Below the pieces are notes generated by a model, which was not told the DNA's origin, ran no database searches, and worked only from the letters and a program-made list of their open reading frames with translations. A DNA stretch of 13,793 nt, from assembly GCA_030917725.1 (NCBI GenBank), contig JAUPUE010000001.1:1-13793 (forward strand), in the 5' to 3' direction. Both the position numbers and the translations under genes were made by a program. The DNA comes from Patescibacteria group bacterium (GTDB lineage Bacteria; Patescibacteriota; Minisyncoccia; Phycocordibacterales; EsbW-18). The number at the start of each line of letters is the position of its first letter. Positions within the stretch are counted from its first letter, which is position 1. Below are positions 12,510 to 13,793 of this stretch, piece by piece.

Positions 12510-12704
12510 TTAGGCCGCGTGCCGGGCGAGCTGCTCGAACCGGTGGTTGAGCCCACGAAGGAAGTTCTCCTTCGTGTACATCTTCCAAGCGTGCCGGTCG
12601 CGACGTTCCTGCATCCTCTGAGCGACGGCGTTGTTGGGGGCGGCGCGTCGGCGCCGCTTTCCCGTACGAACCGAACTTCGCCGTCGCTGTGAGGTCTTCA
12701 ACAT
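12510..12704 (-). CDS. Small Arg-rich hypothetical protein (64 residues), first of three
   Basis: No family recognised. The product begins MLKTSQRRRSSVRTGKRRRR, so its first 20 residues are highly basic, and continues with a likely amphipathic helix (NAVAQRMQERRDRHAWKMYT) and ends LNHRFEQLARHAA. ATG 12704 follows AGAAGGGG by about 6 nt, a fair ribosome site; an in-frame upstream ATG at 12764 adds residues without a site. It heads a three-gene minus-strand run with spacings of 13 and 16 bp, read from a good promoter at 12802-12774. The charge pattern resembles small ribosome- or nucleic-acid-associated proteins, but no homology is claimed. It is divergent from dus. Confidence 0.6.
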   Translation of the reverse strand: MLKTSQRRRSSVRTGKRRRRAAPNNAVAQRMQERRDRHAWKMYTKENFLRGLNHRFEQLARHAA

Positions 12705-12733
12705 GAGGCACCCCTTCTGATGACGAGCACTGT

Positions 12734-12752
12734 CCGCTTGATTGCGGATCAA
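12734..12752. promoter_or_regulatory. Interleaved inverted repeats in the small-gene leader
   Basis: On the minus strand TTGAT-CCGC-A-ATCAA-GCGG: TTGAT pairs with ATCAA and CCGC with GCGG, in crossed order. The loops look too short for a stable RNA pseudoknot, so two alternative hairpins or a DNA operator are more likely. It lies in the 62-nt leader between the predicted +1 (about 12767) and the first small gene. Confidence 0.3.
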
Positions 12753-12773
12753 TGTCGTGTGCATCTGGAAAAG

Positions 12774-12802
12774 AATCTACCATTTGAATCAGATAGTGGC
12801 AA
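12774..12802 (-). promoter_or_regulatory. Promoter of the three small genes
   Basis: On the minus strand TTGCCA (12802-12797) and TAGATT (12779-12774) are 17 bp apart, and TGG before the hexamer also makes an extended -10. This is the most complete promoter in the window. Predicted +1 is near 12767. Confidence 0.65.
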
Positions 12803-12803
12803 G

Positions 12804-12812
12804 TGCTATGGT
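12804..12812 (+). promoter_or_regulatory. Possible extended -10 at the dus start
   Basis: TGCTATGGT fits the extended -10 pattern. Its +1 (about 12819) would lie next to an in-frame GTG at 12820, not the ATG at 12808, leaving the dus start uncertain by four codons. Confidence 0.3.
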
Positions 12813-13793
12813 GTCGTCTGTGGAAAACACTTTTTGGAACAAGCTACCGAAGCCATTCTTTTGTCTCGCGCCGCTTGCCGACGTGACCGATCCTGCATTC
12901 CGCAGAGTCATCGCAAAGTATGGCAAGCCCGACGTTTTGTGGACAGAATTCGTCTCTGCAGACGGTTTGTTCAAAGGCGGCTACGATGCATTGATCAAAG
13001 GATTGCAATACACCGAAGAAGAGCGCCCCATCATCGCGCAGTTCTTTAGTCGTGAGCCTGAGTTGATGGCAAAGGCCACTGAACTTGCTACCGAAATGGG
13101 ATTTGATGGCGTTGATGTAAACATGGGATGTCCTGACGAGAATGTCTGCAAGCAAGGTGCAGGTGCGGCGATTATGAAAGATCCCGAGCGTGCGCAAGCA
13201 ATCATCCTTGCGATGAAGGAGGCGAGTGCCAAGAGTTCACGACCGATTCCTGTGGCGGTGAAGACGCGCATCGGCTACAACGAGAACGAAGTGGAGACGT
13301 GGATTCCGCAGATTCTTTCCGCGAAGCCTGATGTGCTTACGATTCACGCACGCACCAAAAAAGAGATGTCAAAAGTCGCTGCACATTGGGATGTGGTCAA
13401 ACGGGTCGTCGAGATTCGCGATGAGATTCAAAAAGACGATGCAGTGAAGACACTCATCATCGGCAATGGGGATGTGGTTGATATTGCTGATGCGCGAAAG
13501 AAAGCAGAAGAGACCGGATGCGACGGCGTGATGCTCGGGCGTGCAATCTTCGGTAACCCATGGCAGTTCGCGAGCGAGCACGGCGATCGTCCTGATCTCA
13601 AAACGCGCCTCAGTGTGCTTGCTGAACACATTAAACTTTTTGATGAACTGCTCACAGGCAAACGCTCATTTGCAACGATGAAGAAACACTTCAAGTCATA
13701 TATCCAAGGACCTGACGGCAACAAGCAGTTGGTCATCAAGCTTATGGAAGAAGCGAGGACGCCAAAGGAGGCGTTGGAGATTATAGAGAGCTA
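12808..13793 (+). CDS. dus: tRNA-dihydrouridine synthase (Dus); stop codon cut by window edge
   Basis: Flavin enzyme that reduces uridine to dihydrouridine in tRNA, mostly in the D loop. The frame from ATG 12808 gives 328 residues and is open to the last two bases (TA), so probably only the last base of a stop is missing. Visible motifs: APLADVTDPAFRR (21-33), in place of the usual APMAGVTD; Gln78 in IAQFF; NMGCP with the catalytic Cys108 (105-109); GAGAAIM; VKTRIGY; IHARTKKE; and VMLGRAIFGNPW near the C-terminus for FMN phosphate binding. Length is normal. GTG codons at 12811 and 12820 are alternative starts; the latter fits a leaderless message from the -10 at 12804-12812. It diverges from the three small genes. 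The Dus subtype cannot be set from motifs alone. Confidence 0.95.
   Translation, partial: MVSSVENTFWNKLPKPFFCLAPLADVTDPAFRRVIAKYGKPDVLWTEFVSADGLFKGGYDALIKGLQYTEEERPIIAQFFSREPELMAKATELATEMGFDGVDVNMGCPDENVCKQGAGAAIMKDPERAQAIILAMKEASAKSSRPIPVAVKTRIGYNENEVETWIPQILSAKPDVLTIHARTKKEMSKVAAHWDVVKRVVEIRDEIQKDDAVKTLIIGNGDVVDIADARKKAEETGCDGVMLGRAIFGNPWQFASEHGDRPDLKTRLSVLAEHIKLFDELLTGKRSFATMKKHFKSYIQGPDGNKQLVIKLMEEARTPKEALEIIES

Noticed and set aside
12328..12783. Long minus-strand frame (201 codons) covering the three small genes
   Set aside because: Only its last 49 codons have a ribosome site; the rest overlaps two other small frames that each have their own start signals and tight spacing.
1..13793. 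CRISPR array or rRNA genes
   Set aside because: No regularly spaced direct repeats and no conserved rRNA sequence were seen anywhere in the window.

Overview
The window looks like a piece of a small, streamlined bacterial chromosome, most likely of the Candidate Phyla Radiation (Patescibacteria, Parcubacteria-like). This is inferred from compact proteins (a Rel enzyme without its C-terminal regulatory half, a DprA without an N-terminal SAM domain, a minimal ParB), core genes that mostly lack Shine-Dalgarno sites and start within about 0 to 7 nt of a predicted transcription start, and a zinc-ribbon serine recombinase next to tRNA genes. Stops are ordinary TAA, TAG and TGA, so I see no recoded genetic code. 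Lineage is an inference; no rRNA is present to prove it.

Left part (1-2311) is AT-rich and unlike the rest. It holds the end of an unknown helical protein gene (minus strand, cut by the window edge), then a tRNA-Ser(GCU), a large serine recombinase on the minus strand, and a tRNA-Ser(GGA) on the minus strand. The 3' ends of the two tRNAs face each other, and both are followed by the same 126-bp sequence, forming an inverted repeat around the recombinase. The right arm contains what looks like a relict recombinase 3' end with a TAA stop. The left arm has TTA at the same codon, so the live recombinase reads on into the antisense of its tRNA.

Middle part (2297-9000): a GIY-YIG nuclease overlaps the tRNA-Ser(GGA); miaA is divergent from tRNA-Leu(CAA); parB converges on rel, with a strongly folded element between them; a free-standing 114-codon gene of unknown function has its own promoter, ribosome site and terminator; then topA. 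dprA lies just upstream of topA on the same strand.

Right part (9000-13793): dprA and serS diverge from overlapping -10 elements. serS is followed by an ftsQ-like division gene. A GC-rich minus-strand run of three very small arginine-rich genes, each with a ribosome binding site, lies between ftsQ and a dus gene whose stop codon is cut by the window edge.

Functionally the core genes concern tRNA maturation and charging (miaA, dus, serS, three tRNAs), DNA topology, uptake and segregation (topA, dprA, parB), stringent response (rel) and division (ftsQ). The parts most worth a second look are the tRNA-Ser/recombinase inverted repeat, the small-gene cassettes with a different expression style, and the folded elements at 2562-2635 and 4729-4820.
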